Assembly: GCA_963975425.1 (NCBI GenBank)
Contig: CAXBGS010000003.1
Span: forward strand, 682,001-746,000
Direction: 5' to 3'
Origin: CAXBGS01 sp963975425
GTDB lineage: Bacteria; Planctomycetota; Planctomycetia; Pirellulales; Pirellulaceae
Length of the DNA stretch: 64,000 nucleotides
In this document: positions 27,877-36,736 of the stretch, one piece after another
Layout of the letters: every line of letters begins with the position of its first letter
How positions within the stretch are numbered: position 1 is the first letter of the stretch
The notes under the pieces: generated by a model
The model's input: the letters and a program-made list of their open reading frames with translations, nothing else
What the model was told of the DNA's origin: nothing
Database searches by the model: none
Position numbers and translations under genes: made by a program

Positions 27877-29013
27877 CTATCTCGCCTGATCGTGGAATCG
27901 GTCATTGATCCAGTCCAAGACATCGAGCACAGCTTGGCGGTCGTTCTCGTCAGTCAACTTATCTAGGTCGATGAGCGGCAGCCCATCCATACCACCGTGA
28001 AGATCGAATCCTGGAATCTTCTCCAAGATCCGCCTTAGCTCGTCTCGTTGATTGGGATCGTCGAACGGCGGTCTTCGTACCAGGTCCCTCATCTTCAGCC
28101 GCATGGTGCCGCTGTGTTTGCATGACACCGGATTGACGATCGCGTCACCATTTTTGAAGCCGGGGACGAAACTCACTTGTCGCGAGCCACGCCGAAACAC
28201 CAGTTGCAATAATCGTTGCCGCGCCCACTCAACCGATTGGGCGAAAGTGACCCGATGCTCCGGCGCCCCGTCTGCGACCATCGCGTTAAAGAACTCCTGC
28301 TCCTCGATCTGTTCGGACGGCGCCGAGCGACCGGATCGTCGCGTCCAGGGGCCACTGCTCTGATCGTACACCTTTGGGACAAGTGTCTTCAGCGAATTGT
28401 TGACGAACTGTTTGATCTCGACCGCAAAGACCTCTGCCGGGTCCATCTGTAGATTCAAAAACTCGACGATGCTCCGCAATTCCGCCGAGATCACATCGGC
28501 GACGAAGACCATTCGGATGCGACCAGCCCGCAGGTTCGTGTTGACCTGCTCCCAGAAATCGGAACTGTCACCATTGTCACCGACGAATCGGATGAGTCGT
28601 TCCTCCGCGTCGACGCCTTCGTTTTCGCACGCGGCCTCGAACTGCGCGCGAATCTCCACGATAGACCAAAAGCTGAACGCATTCGCGGCGTAATCAAGCA
28701 TCTGTCCGACGACCTCACGACGGATGCGAGTGTCGGAGCTTCTTTTGATTTCCACCAACGTTGGTACGCCATCCTGGTCAATAAACAAATGATCGAGTGA
28801 CCAGCGACGTGATCCGTCTTCCTCGTCGGCAATGCCGATCTCGCGAGCAACCGGTATCCACCGCCGAGCGTCGTTCAAATCCATCTGCTCTCCGGCCAGC
28901 AGGTTGGGATAATCGGCAAGAAACTGTTGAGGCAACGATTCCGAGTCGTACGGCATCTCGACCATTTCACGTAGCTTGGAATCGTCACCGAGCAAGTAAA
29001 TCTGTCCGACCAT
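27877..29013 (-). CDS. PD-(D/E)XK nuclease-like protein (NucS/DUF91-like core)
   Basis: A 378-residue protein. Near the N terminus, SLDHLFIDQDGVPTLVEIKR (D74, E88, K90) followed by EVVGQMLDYAANAFSFW matches the catalytic strand-helix of RecB/NucS-like nucleases. An upstream Glu-rich helix (PQQFLADYPNLLAGEQ) resembles the DUF91 entry helix. The C-terminal 150 residues (TFAQSVEWARQRLLQLVFRR and following) are unassigned and may bind DNA. It lies 43 bp after the preceding nuclease gene in the defence operon. Nuclease activity is inferred from the motif; a partner role with the type I system is inferred from position. Confidence 0.75.
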   Translation of the reverse strand: MVGQIYLLGDDSKLREMVEMPYDSESLPQQFLADYPNLLAGEQMDLNDARRWIPVAREIGIADEEDGSRRWSLDHLFIDQDGVPTLVEIKRSSDTRIRREVVGQMLDYAANAFSFWSIVEIRAQFEAACENEGVDAEERLIRFVGDNGDSSDFWEQVNTNLRAGRIRMVFVADVISAELRSIVEFLNLQMDPAEVFAVEIKQFVNNSLKTLVPKVYDQSSGPWTRRSGRSAPSEQIEEQEFFNAMVADGAPEHRVTFAQSVEWARQRLLQLVFRRGSRQVSFVPGFKNGDAIVNPVSCKHSGTMRLKMRDLVRRPPFDDPNQRDELRRILEKIPGFDLHGGMDGLPLIDLDKLTDENDRQAVLDVLDWINDRFHDQAR

Positions 29014-29056
29014 CAGCTCACCGGTTCCACTTCAGCCCTGGCTACGTAGGAGTCCG

Positions 29057-30343
29057 TCATGATTCGTTTTTCTCCACCTCGATGTTGATGAAGGCATCCA
29101 GAACCCCGGCTTCTTTCAAATCGGTGAGCGCGCCACTCACGAAATCCCTCAGCGGAGACTGCCAGTCCTCATCACCGAGGACGGACACAAGCGGTTTCGA
29201 TAGGCTCATCTGCAAAGGACTGACACCATCTAGCTCTCCGAGCACCCAGTCGGGATTGCGTTTCAATAGCTCCGTCTTGTGACGGCTGACGATCTGGTGC
29301 GTTGGCGTGTTCACCGAGCACCCACGTGGATAAGTCGTGACTCGCACACAAAGGTCATCGGCCATGATGCCCGCACTGACAGTAAGTTCTCCCCGCGAGT
29401 CCCGGATGAGGAAGCCCGTCAGCCAACACTGCGCGACGTCGGAGCGATCAAAGAAGCTGGTTTGAGTTGATGATTTGACCTGGACGAAGGAAATGCCCAC
29501 GTCGCGGAAGATCACTTCAAAGTCGTTCACCAAGTCCCTCAGCTTTCGTGAACATGATGGTCCAATCGCGGCCAGTGCCCGGAGGAGGGCAACATCGTCA
29601 AGCTCAAGTCGTGATGTCGTCATGTCCGTCGTATCCCATAATCGGTGTCTAATAAAACCCAGCATGTGCTCCGCGAAAGGTTGCTCTGCCGTGGGCAGCT
29701 GATCCGCTGCCAGAGCCCTCTCCACTTCCATCGCCAGCGTTGTCCACGTAAAGCATCGCCACGTCTGACCAAGGCCGTCGGGTAGTGCCATCGACATGTC
29801 GCGCAACGCTAGAACAAACCCGGCTTTATGGTCGGCGTCCTGATGGGCCAGCCAACTGTCGTAATTTAGTAATTGGTTCACGTTTTCGGGATCATCGACC
29901 GGCGTGATGTCCGATCCACTCTCCCAGTCTTGCTGGGCGCTTTCATGCAGCGGCGCGGCGACTTTGATTTCAACCGTCCACAGCGCGGCGCGCTGTTGAT
30001 CATCATCGACCGCACGCCAGCCTTCGATCCGCAGGTCGTCTCGCTTGCTCCCAATGGATTGCTCCGTCTCCAGACTCCAGTCCAACTCGTCGATCAGAGC
30101 GATGGGTACGCCGGTCATATGTGCAAGCCACTTGAAAACGCCTGCGGCGAGGCTCGGGCAGGCGACCAAGACCGACCGCAACATCTCGGCGCATTGGCCT
30201 TCGCGCATGGGGCGATCGGGTGCTTGCGGATTCCGAATCAGCCGCTCGAACAAGTTGTCACGTTGTCGCGGAACCTGCACGTGGACATCTAGCGGTTCCG
30301 GCGGACTCGGAATGAGCAGAAGCGGAGACCTCAACGATGTCAC
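29057..30343 (-). CDS. Putative PD-(D/E)XK nuclease coupled to hsdS
   Basis: A 428-residue protein with a candidate nuclease core: RDDLRIEGWRAVDDD then ALWTVEIKVAAPL (D103, E125, K127), preceded by an acidic helix with E53. Two thirds of the sequence beyond residue 140 is unrecognised. The start is GTG at 30343, overlapping the hsdS stop (GTGA), which argues for translational coupling to the specificity subunit. I recall similar proteins in planctomycete and proteobacterial restriction islands, without known function. The nuclease call rests on one motif and is tentative. Confidence 0.65.
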   Translation of the reverse strand: MTSLRSPLLLIPSPPEPLDVHVQVPRQRDNLFERLIRNPQAPDRPMREGQCAEMLRSVLVACPSLAAGVFKWLAHMTGVPIALIDELDWSLETEQSIGSKRDDLRIEGWRAVDDDQQRAALWTVEIKVAAPLHESAQQDWESGSDITPVDDPENVNQLLNYDSWLAHQDADHKAGFVLALRDMSMALPDGLGQTWRCFTWTTLAMEVERALAADQLPTAEQPFAEHMLGFIRHRLWDTTDMTTSRLELDDVALLRALAAIGPSCSRKLRDLVNDFEVIFRDVGISFVQVKSSTQTSFFDRSDVAQCWLTGFLIRDSRGELTVSAGIMADDLCVRVTTYPRGCSVNTPTHQIVSRHKTELLKRNPDWVLGELDGVSPLQMSLSKPLVSVLGDEDWQSPLRDFVSGALTDLKEAGVLDAFINIEVEKNES

Positions 30344-31773
30344 GCCAGAGCCTCCTCGGTGGCGGTGAGGGCGGCGGGGACGGGCAACTCGCCGGAGAGA
30401 AGCTTGGGAAGCAGCGTGTCGCGAAGGGCACTCAGGGTTAAGGACTCACGCTCGTTCGCAAAGCATCGATCATAAATCGGCCCAAGAGTCTTGTCGCATT
30501 CGGACAGAATTTCGTCTGGTGGCTTACAAACGTGGAGTCGTTTCATGTCGGCGACCGTTACGTGCCCTAACCCCGTCGTTTGTTTGTTCCTTGCGATTTC
30601 GACGAGTGTCGAACGGAGATACTTCAGCAGGTAGAAGACGTAATGCTTTTGTTCCTGTGATTCCGTGATGACTTTGAAAATGTGCTGATTGAGCAATCCG
30701 CGCCCGTGCGACCAGACGAAGACCGCGAGCGACGTATCAGGACTACCAGACCAAGAGTAAAGCAAATCCCCCGTGCCGATCGTGCGAGTGTCGTCAAGCT
30801 CACGAGCCGAATACTTGGTTTGTGCCGATAGGCCGTTTTTGAGTTCCGCGATTTTGACAACGGGCAAGCCATCTGAGGGATCGCAGAAGTCTTGGCTTTT
30901 GAATGATGCGCCGTTAACAAATTGCGCAGTTTCATAAAGCGGAGTTGTGCTCCAACCTTCGGGAATGTCGCCGAGGTCGGAGTCTTGGAATGTGGAGGAG
31001 AAAAGAGCCGAGAGGGAAGGTGGAAGGGTGAAGGGCGAATACGCGGGCGAGGAATCGGGGGAAAGGTCGCGAGGGGGCGGCGAGGTCGCCGTGGCGGCTC
31101 CGGTTCCCGATGGCGGCTCGGCCTGCTGGCCACTCTTGCTGCGCACGGGGTCGAAATCGACGAACCAACTCTTGAAGATCGCCCGCGCAAGAGACTCCAA
31201 CGTCGCATTCATCCGACGGTTCAACTCGATCTTGTCGTCCAACGCACCGAGGATCGACGCGATCGCTCGCTGTTCGGGAAGCGGGGGGATTGTGATTTTC
31301 AAACGTCGTTGTGCTGTGATTGGCACCTGATTCCGCGTACTGTGACTCATCACAGCAATAAGCTGATTCTGAAAATCACGCCCCTTGAAAAACGCAGCAA
31401 GGTATCGAGGCGATAGACGTGACTCATCAACGCGAAAGTAGGTGAGCGATGTTCCGATCAGTACGGGTTCCGCCAATTCCGGCACAACTGCGACTCGTCC
31501 GATCGTCGCGTTGTGGGACAGCAAAACATCGTTGGCCTTGATGTAGCCAAACGTCAATCTGCTGGCTTTTTCAGTGCAGAGACGGGGAGCATTTTCAAAG
31601 TCGATTCGTCCGCTCGTATCGTCGAGCAGCTTTGCGGTTAAGAACGGAATGCCCTCATGGCCAAATTCACTTTTTCGTGGGTAGCTCGATCCATAGTTTC
31701 CGTCTTTGTGTCCCACAATGACGCCGTCTTCCATGAGCGACGCAATGCTTTTCGACTCCCACTCACCCGCCAT
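30340..31773 (-). CDS. hsdS: Type I restriction-modification specificity subunit S
   Basis: A 477-residue HsdS with two target-recognition domains. TRD1 (about residues 1-170) is followed by the conserved helical repeat PLPEQRAIASILGALDDKIE and ESLARAIFKSWFVDFDPV; TRD2 begins after a Pro/Ser-rich linker near DLGDIPEGW and ends with the second helical repeat SALRDTLLPKLLSGELPVP. The linker of about 45 residues (PPSGTGAATATSPPPRDLSP) is unusually long and disordered-looking. The start ATG at 31773 overlaps the hsdM end by 11 bases. Target sequence cannot be predicted. Confidence 0.93.
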   Translation of the reverse strand: MAGEWESKSIASLMEDGVIVGHKDGNYGSSYPRKSEFGHEGIPFLTAKLLDDTSGRIDFENAPRLCTEKASRLTFGYIKANDVLLSHNATIGRVAVVPELAEPVLIGTSLTYFRVDESRLSPRYLAAFFKGRDFQNQLIAVMSHSTRNQVPITAQRRLKITIPPLPEQRAIASILGALDDKIELNRRMNATLESLARAIFKSWFVDFDPVRSKSGQQAEPPSGTGAATATSPPPRDLSPDSSPAYSPFTLPPSLSALFSSTFQDSDLGDIPEGWSTTPLYETAQFVNGASFKSQDFCDPSDGLPVVKIAELKNGLSAQTKYSARELDDTRTIGTGDLLYSWSGSPDTSLAVFVWSHGRGLLNQHIFKVITESQEQKHYVFYLLKYLRSTLVEIARNKQTTGLGHVTVADMKRLHVCKPPDEILSECDKTLGPIYDRCFANERESLTLSALRDTLLPKLLSGELPVPAALTATEEALA

Positions 31774-33346
31774 AGCCCAACGCCTCCAGATTGGACTTGA
31801 TGGCTTCCTCCAAACGCGACGACTCCTCGAACTGACCGCCAAGCTCCCCGACCAGGCGACGCATCTTGTCCTCAAACGGCTCGCCGTCGTCTTCGACTTC
31901 TTCCGCTCCTACGTAGCGGCCCGGCGTCAGTACGTGACCGTGCTCGGCGATCTCCGAGAGGCTCGCACTCTTGCAGAAGCCGGGAATATCGGAATAGGAG
32001 GGCAAAGGCGAAAGGTCGGAGGTAACAGGTGGTCGTTTTTGCCAGGCGTGGTACGTGTCGGCCAGACGAGCGATGTCGGCGTCGGTTAACTCGCGATGGA
32101 CACGGTCGATCAGTGTGCCCATTTTTCTCGCGTCGATGAAAAGTGTTTCGCCCCGGCGGTCACGGTAGCCCTTCGCCTTTTTGTCTCTGGTCAAGAACCA
32201 CAGGCAGACCGGTATCTGCGTGCTGTAAAACAATTGGCCCGGCATCGCCACCATGCAATCGACCAGATCCGCTTCGATGATTGCCTTGCGGATGTCCCCT
32301 TCGCCCGACTGGTTACTGCTCATACTGCCGTTGGCTAGCACGAACCCGGCGATGCCCGTCGGACTGAGGTGGTGGATAAAATGCTGCACCCACGCATAGT
32401 TGGCGTTGCCCTTCGGCGGCGTGCCGTATTTCCAGCGAACGTCCTCGTCGTTTCGGTGCCAGTCCGAATCATTGAATGGCGGATTGGCTATTACGTAATC
32501 GGCCTTGAGGTCTTTGTGCAGGTCGCGGCGGAACGTGTCGGCGTGCTCTTTGCCAAGATCGCCGTCGATGCCACGAATCGCCAGGTTCATCATCGCCAGT
32601 CGGCGCGTCGTCGGGTTGGATTCCTGGCCGTAGATGGCGATGTCACCAATCCGGCCTCCGTGGTGTTCGACGAACTTCTCACCTTGCACAAACATCCCGC
32701 CTGAGCCACAGCATGGATCGTAGACACGTCCCTTGTACGGCGCGAGCATCTCAACCAAAGTCGCGACCACGCAACGGGGTGTGTAGAACTGGCCGCCCTT
32801 CTTGCCTTCGGCGCTGGCGAACGAGCTAAGGAAGTATTCGTAGACGCGGCCCAGGATGTCTTTGCTGCGGTTTTCCTTGTCACCCAGCCCGATCGTCCCG
32901 ATCAGGTCGATCAACTCGCCAAGGCGGTGCTTATCCAATCCCGGTCGAGCGTAGTTCTTGGTGAGCGTCCCTCTGAGCTTGGGGTTGTCACGTTCGATCG
33001 CATCCATCGCGTCGTCGACCAGCTTGCCAATGGTCGGCTGCTTGGCGTTGTCCTGGATGTGCGTCCATCGCGCCTCGGGCGGAACCCAAAAGACGTTCTC
33101 CGCGCGATACTCATCGGCGTCTTCCGGATCGGCGCCCTCGTATTGGCCCTCACCGGCGATCAATGCTTGGTGCAATTCCTCGAACGCATCGGAGATGTAC
33201 TTCAGGAAGATCAGGCCGAGCACGGTGTGCTTGTACTCGGCGGCGTCCATGTTGTTGCGAAGCTTGTCGGCAGCCTGCCACAGCTTGGCCTCGAACCCGA
33301 GATTGGCGGCCTGCTTGGAATCCTTCGTTGACTTTTTCTTCGCCAT
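31763..33346 (-). CDS. hsdM: Type I restriction-modification N6-adenine methyltransferase subunit M
   Basis: A 527-residue HsdM. The N-terminal helical HsdM_N domain (LWQAADKLRNNMDAAEYKHT, LGLIFLKYISDAF) is followed by the SAM-dependent methyltransferase core: motif X-like GGQFYTPRCVV, motif I DPCCGSGGMF (210-219) and the catalytic motif IV NPPF (288-291), hence N6-adenine methylation. The ATG at 33346 is followed by a Lys-rich start typical of the family. It is the first gene of the minus-strand defence operon; hsdS overlaps its end. Methylation could persist even with hsdR broken. Confidence 0.96.
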   Translation of the reverse strand: MAKKKSTKDSKQAANLGFEAKLWQAADKLRNNMDAAEYKHTVLGLIFLKYISDAFEELHQALIAGEGQYEGADPEDADEYRAENVFWVPPEARWTHIQDNAKQPTIGKLVDDAMDAIERDNPKLRGTLTKNYARPGLDKHRLGELIDLIGTIGLGDKENRSKDILGRVYEYFLSSFASAEGKKGGQFYTPRCVVATLVEMLAPYKGRVYDPCCGSGGMFVQGEKFVEHHGGRIGDIAIYGQESNPTTRRLAMMNLAIRGIDGDLGKEHADTFRRDLHKDLKADYVIANPPFNDSDWHRNDEDVRWKYGTPPKGNANYAWVQHFIHHLSPTGIAGFVLANGSMSSNQSGEGDIRKAIIEADLVDCMVAMPGQLFYSTQIPVCLWFLTRDKKAKGYRDRRGETLFIDARKMGTLIDRVHRELTDADIARLADTYHAWQKRPPVTSDLSPLPSYSDIPGFCKSASLSEIAEHGHVLTPGRYVGAEEVEDDGEPFEDKMRRLVGELGGQFEESSRLEEAIKSNLEALGYGG

Positions 33347-33878
33347 CGTACCCCGAGTGCTCGTTCATCGGTAATCAGTAAATAGGAGGGAGGGGTCAGT
33401 CTAAGCCACCGCGCGAGACGAGTGCAGATGACGTCGATGGTCGGTGCAATGGTGGCAAACACCCGGAACCGAACATCACCCGGTTGCGGGCCGACGACAC
33501 CCGATCGCCCCGCCACCGCCCGAACTCGCGGATTTGCCGTCTAACGAGCGAACTGCTAAACACGACCTCAAACCATGCCAGACACTAGAAACGCGCCAGA
33601 CGCCCCCCAGAGGCCCTCAGCACGCACGTGTAGTGCCAGCACGTTTATGCGTGTTCCGATGAACAGCATTCGGTCGAGGACGTGCAGGACCACTCCATCG
33701 GTTGCCAGCCGCGACAGCATTCCGCAAAATGCCCGTCCGACGTGCGTGGTCGCCCGTATCTGAGTTCGTCAAACAAGCAGCGATCGGGGTAGCTCCCGCA
33801 GCCAGGATTACACCGGCTACTGGCGTTTCCTTTCCGCCGAGGCCGGTTGGATCGGACTGCAAGATGGAAAGGAAAAGC
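33347..33878. other. Divergent control region of the element
   Basis: This 530-bp stretch separates the minus-strand defence operon and the plus-strand replication/integration module, so it should hold both promoters and operators. A few short frames occur, none with family resemblance. Confidence 0.5.
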
Positions 33879-34766
33879 ATGAAAGAGCCAGAAGCTGTCC
33901 GCAAGAAAGGTCGGCTCGGATTCCAAATAAGGCGACGGAACTCAAAGCGTCCCAGGGAGGCAGCGTTACTCGAACAGCGATGGCACCTGCTTACTCTCCT
34001 TGACGAAGTCAATGAGGAGATTGTAAAGCTTGAGAATCAGCAGCAGATTGGTGCATTTCAATCGCTTATCAGTATCAAGCGCTTAGATTTGAATTCCGCA
34101 TGCAAGAAACTGTTGAAGGTTGAGCGACAACTTGAACTGGCTAATCGCGCTGAGACGCTTTTGAGAAAAGCGTGTGACGAGTCGGGAACGCTTCCACCGT
34201 TTTTCCCCCCGGAATCAAACGAGCCTCTCCTTCGACTTGCCAAGTCGATACGCGAAGACCCAACCATGCGTGCGTCTTACGGCGACCACGCATTTCGCTT
34301 AGAGGAGATCGCGAAAACACGTCAGGAAGCCTGGAACTCGCTCCGTCGCCGCATCAGGGCGCTACATCAACGATCAGATCGTTCCGGAGACGCCCAGACG
34401 TTGCACGAGTCGACATCACCCGAGGACGGTGTTCTGTCAAAGGGTGAGCACGGGACCCCTGATGAATCCACCAACAAGAACGCGCAATTGGACCATGAAG
34501 ACCATCTCGATCAGATCGAGCAACTGTTGGGCGGTCAAATGCTATATCTATTTCAAGCGCTAAGGGCAACATCACGCTATGTCAGTTTCGACACGTTGGC
34601 GGAGATCGCGGAGGTGTGGAAAGTACAGGATCCGTCGGACGGAACGGTCAAGAAAGCCATCGAAAGGCTGAATGGGAAACTGCTCGATACGGGCTACGAG
34701 GTAACCATCAACAGTCGACGTGCAAAACTCGTCAAGCTCAGCGACGACAAAATAGACGACACATAA
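33879..34766 (+). CDS. Coiled-coil protein with winged-helix-like C terminus
   Basis: A 295-residue protein that starts at the ATG at 33879 with AAGGA upstream; the frame is open from 33702 but that part is not protein-like. Residues about 25-115 form heptad-rich helices (LLTLLDEVNEEIVKLENQQQ, KLLKVERQLELANRAETLLR), and residues about 215-290 (FQALRATSRYVSFDTLAEIA, GTVKKAIERLNGKLLDTGYE) resemble a winged-helix DNA-binding domain. It is the first gene of the element's plus-strand module, so a repressor or regulator role is possible. No family was recognised. Confidence 0.6.
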   Translation: MKEPEAVRKKGRLGFQIRRRNSKRPREAALLEQRWHLLTLLDEVNEEIVKLENQQQIGAFQSLISIKRLDLNSACKKLLKVERQLELANRAETLLRKACDESGTLPPFFPPESNEPLLRLAKSIREDPTMRASYGDHAFRLEEIAKTRQEAWNSLRRRIRALHQRSDRSGDAQTLHESTSPEDGVLSKGEHGTPDESTNKNAQLDHEDHLDQIEQLLGGQMLYLFQALRATSRYVSFDTLAEIAEVWKVQDPSDGTVKKAIERLNGKLLDTGYEVTINSRRAKLVKLSDDKIDDT

Positions 34767-34783
34767 ACCGACAGTTTGTCGGT
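34767..34783. promoter_or_regulatory. Inverted repeat ACCGACA-GTT-TGTCGGT
   Basis: A perfect 7-bp inverted repeat right after the coiled-coil gene, followed by two more TTGTCGG/TTGTCCC half-copies to about 34806. It could be an operator, an attenuator or iterons upstream of the small replication-module genes. There is no strong T tract, so a terminator is less likely. Confidence 0.35.
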
Positions 34784-34860
34784 CACCTTGTCGGCTAGTT
34801 TGTCCCACCTCTCTGTCATGATCCCGAGCAAGTCATTTCTGCCATGTTCGAGGATCACAG

Positions 34861-35064
34861 ATGAACAGAGACAAGCTACCGGACGAAATCGACGTCCGGC
34901 AAACCATTGCCGAACGAATGCGAGAACTGCGATTGCTTCGGTCAATTCAACGGGCCCTAGCTCGCCATCGACGCGATTGTGACCAAGCACGGCCCGTCCG
35001 CGAGAATGAAGCCACGAATGAACCCTCAGACGCCGTTCGGCGATCGGAGGTGGGCCGTGGCTAA
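34861..35064 (+). CDS. Small protein in the element's regulatory/replication module
   Basis: A 67-residue protein with ATG at 34861 preceded by GAGGATCACAG. It has a helical basic region (RQTIAERMRELRLLRSIQRA then LARHRRDCD) and a polar tail. Its stop overlaps the start of the next gene. Small proteins of this type precede excisionase-like genes in planctomycete elements, but I cannot name a family. Confidence 0.55.
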   Translation: MNRDKLPDEIDVRQTIAERMRELRLLRSIQRALARHRRDCDQARPVRENEATNEPSDAVRRSEVGRG

Positions 35065-35350
35065 GCACTTAATGATCGAATCCGTCGAGCTCGATCAGTT
35101 CATCGAAGAGCTAGTCGCTAGGTTGCTCGCCGTGATGGAGACATCGCAGGTCGATTCACAGAAATCGCCCGTGGTCGACATCAACGGTTTGCAGAAAATC
35201 CTTCCGCTGTCACGCAGTTCGATCGAACGCGGAGTAAGGGACGGCACCATTCCATGCTTGCGCTACGGTTCCCGTGTGATGTTTGAGGTGCGGGAAGTGA
35301 TCGACGCACTTGCCGTCCCCTCGAAAAAGGAGAAGGAGGCAGGATCGTGA
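35057..35350 (+). CDS. Excisionase/MerR-like helix-turn-helix protein
   Basis: A 97-residue protein from a GTG at 35057, with GGAGG seven bases before it. After an N-terminal helix (SVELDQFIEELVARLLAVME) comes VVDINGLQKILPLSRSSIER then GVRDGTIPCLRYGSRVMFEV, the winged helix-turn-helix of excisionase/AlpA-type DNA-binding proteins. Such proteins bend DNA to steer the integrase towards excision or act as regulators. Its start overlaps the upstream stop, and its stop overlaps the next GTG (GTGA). Confidence 0.75.
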   Translation: MAKHLMIESVELDQFIEELVARLLAVMETSQVDSQKSPVVDINGLQKILPLSRSSIERGVRDGTIPCLRYGSRVMFEVREVIDALAVPSKKEKEAGS

Positions 35351-35823
35351 TCGATGCACCTGAAGACCGAGACCAATGGGGCCGGAGTAACGATGCGTTG
35401 CAAAGGCATACAAACGGCGATGTCTCTGCCGTTGCAGACGTCGATCATATACAGGCAAGAGCCACCGCAAAAGCGTTTGTCAGATTGCTGGACGACGAGG
35501 TTGCCATCGATCGACTGGCTAAGCAGCGGCATACAGATGCTGCTCGCCGGGCGCGATTGCTTGACGATGGATACACATCAGACGACGTCGACAAAATTGA
35601 AAGCATGAAACGGGAATGTCAGATTGTTGTCTTCGCAGCGATGGCTTTTTGCAGCGACACACGAATTGAGAATGGCGTCGTCGTCCTGGAGGGCACGTGG
35701 TCCACGAATTACGCGGCGCGACTGGCACGCTTCAATCGTATTCACAAGTCGCAAAAATTCAGCCTCGCCGCTTTGTATGTTGCAGGGATTCTTGCAGAGA
35801 AAGGAGCAGAGCCTGATGCCTGA
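35347..35823 (+). CDS. Protein of unknown function in the replication operon
   Basis: A 158-residue protein that starts at GTG 35347, overlapping the previous stop by four bases, and ends overlapping the next start. Helical throughout (TAKAFVRLLDDEVAIDRLAK, NYAARLARFNRIHKSQKFSL), with no recognised motif. The tight overlaps on both sides argue that it is real and co-translated with the replication genes. Confidence 0.65.
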   Translation: MIDAPEDRDQWGRSNDALQRHTNGDVSAVADVDHIQARATAKAFVRLLDDEVAIDRLAKQRHTDAARRARLLDDGYTSDDVDKIESMKRECQIVVFAAMAFCSDTRIENGVVVLEGTWSTNYAARLARFNRIHKSQKFSLAALYVAGILAEKGAEPDA

Positions 35824-36736
35824 ACAAACCTACTGCATCGCGAAGTGGTCGACGACATTTGAAACCGCAGACAGTCGCAAACACAAAACACTTCACTGGG
35901 TAAGCCTGCCGAATCGCCTTCATTCTAGTGGATACCAGTCGATAGTCGATACTTTCGGAGACGATACACCTGCAATCTATGGCGCCTGGTGCGCTCTCTT
36001 AAGCGTTGCTGCAAGTCTTCCGGATCGTGGAATACTTGCGTCATCGCGAGGCAAGCCGGTCTCGCTTAATCGAATCGCCCGATTGGCTTACATGCCAGTC
36101 GACGTATTCGAACGGCTTTTCGAATGGGCGTCTAGTCCGGAGGTTGGCTGGCTTGAACGAGTTCCATCGTTTGAACCAGATGCCGACCAATTGCCCATCG
36201 ATCAGCAACCGATCGTCGACTTGTTGCCGACTGGACTACCTAACCAGACCCCAAAAGACCTAACCCAAAGAGTCTCTTCAGCATCGGAACCTGGACGCAC
36301 GGACGATTCAGACGCGAATGATTCCCAAGGCGGTTGCGCAACACGTCAAACTCACGAATCCACGCCATCCAAGGACGACATGGATTTTGCTCACAGCATG
36401 TTTGGCAAAGTCGTGGAACGCTTCCCGAAAACCAAGGAGCCCAACTTCGACAGGTGGGCTGATAAAATACGACTGATGCGAATAAAGGATGGCCATTCGC
36501 TGGCCGAGATTCAGGCAGTGTTCCAATGGGCGAATACGGATGGCTTCTGGTGGCAGAACATACGGTCTCCCGATTCTCTCCGGAAGAACTTCCCGCTTCT
36601 GCATGGCAAAATGATCGCGGAGCGACCTAAGGACGATCACGAGGAAATCTACCCTCCGCCGGTAAGCATCGGAAATCGTCGGCGAGAAATGCACGCTGAG
36701 CTCGGCGGATGTTCGGAGATAACTGGCGATGCGTGA
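35816..36736 (+). CDS. Replication initiator/replisome-organiser-like protein
   Basis: A 306-residue protein with ATG 35816 and AAGGAG ten bases upstream. The N-terminal part (FGDDTPAIYGAWCALLSVAA, LPDRGILASSRGKPVSLNRI, YMPVDVFERLFEWASSPEVG) resembles winged-helix domains of phage initiators, and the C terminus (EIQAVFQWANTDGFWWQNIR then SPDSLRKNFPLLHGKM) resembles the segment shared by phage replication proteins that recruit or load a helicase. It overlaps the start of the DnaB-like gene by eight bases. Together they would form a self-replication module. The call is by pattern. Confidence 0.65.
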   Translation: MPEQTYCIAKWSTTFETADSRKHKTLHWVSLPNRLHSSGYQSIVDTFGDDTPAIYGAWCALLSVAASLPDRGILASSRGKPVSLNRIARLAYMPVDVFERLFEWASSPEVGWLERVPSFEPDADQLPIDQQPIVDLLPTGLPNQTPKDLTQRVSSASEPGRTDDSDANDSQGGCATRQTHESTPSKDDMDFAHSMFGKVVERFPKTKEPNFDRWADKIRLMRIKDGHSLAEIQAVFQWANTDGFWWQNIRSPDSLRKNFPLLHGKMIAERPKDDHEEIYPPPVSIGNRRREMHAELGGCSEITGDA

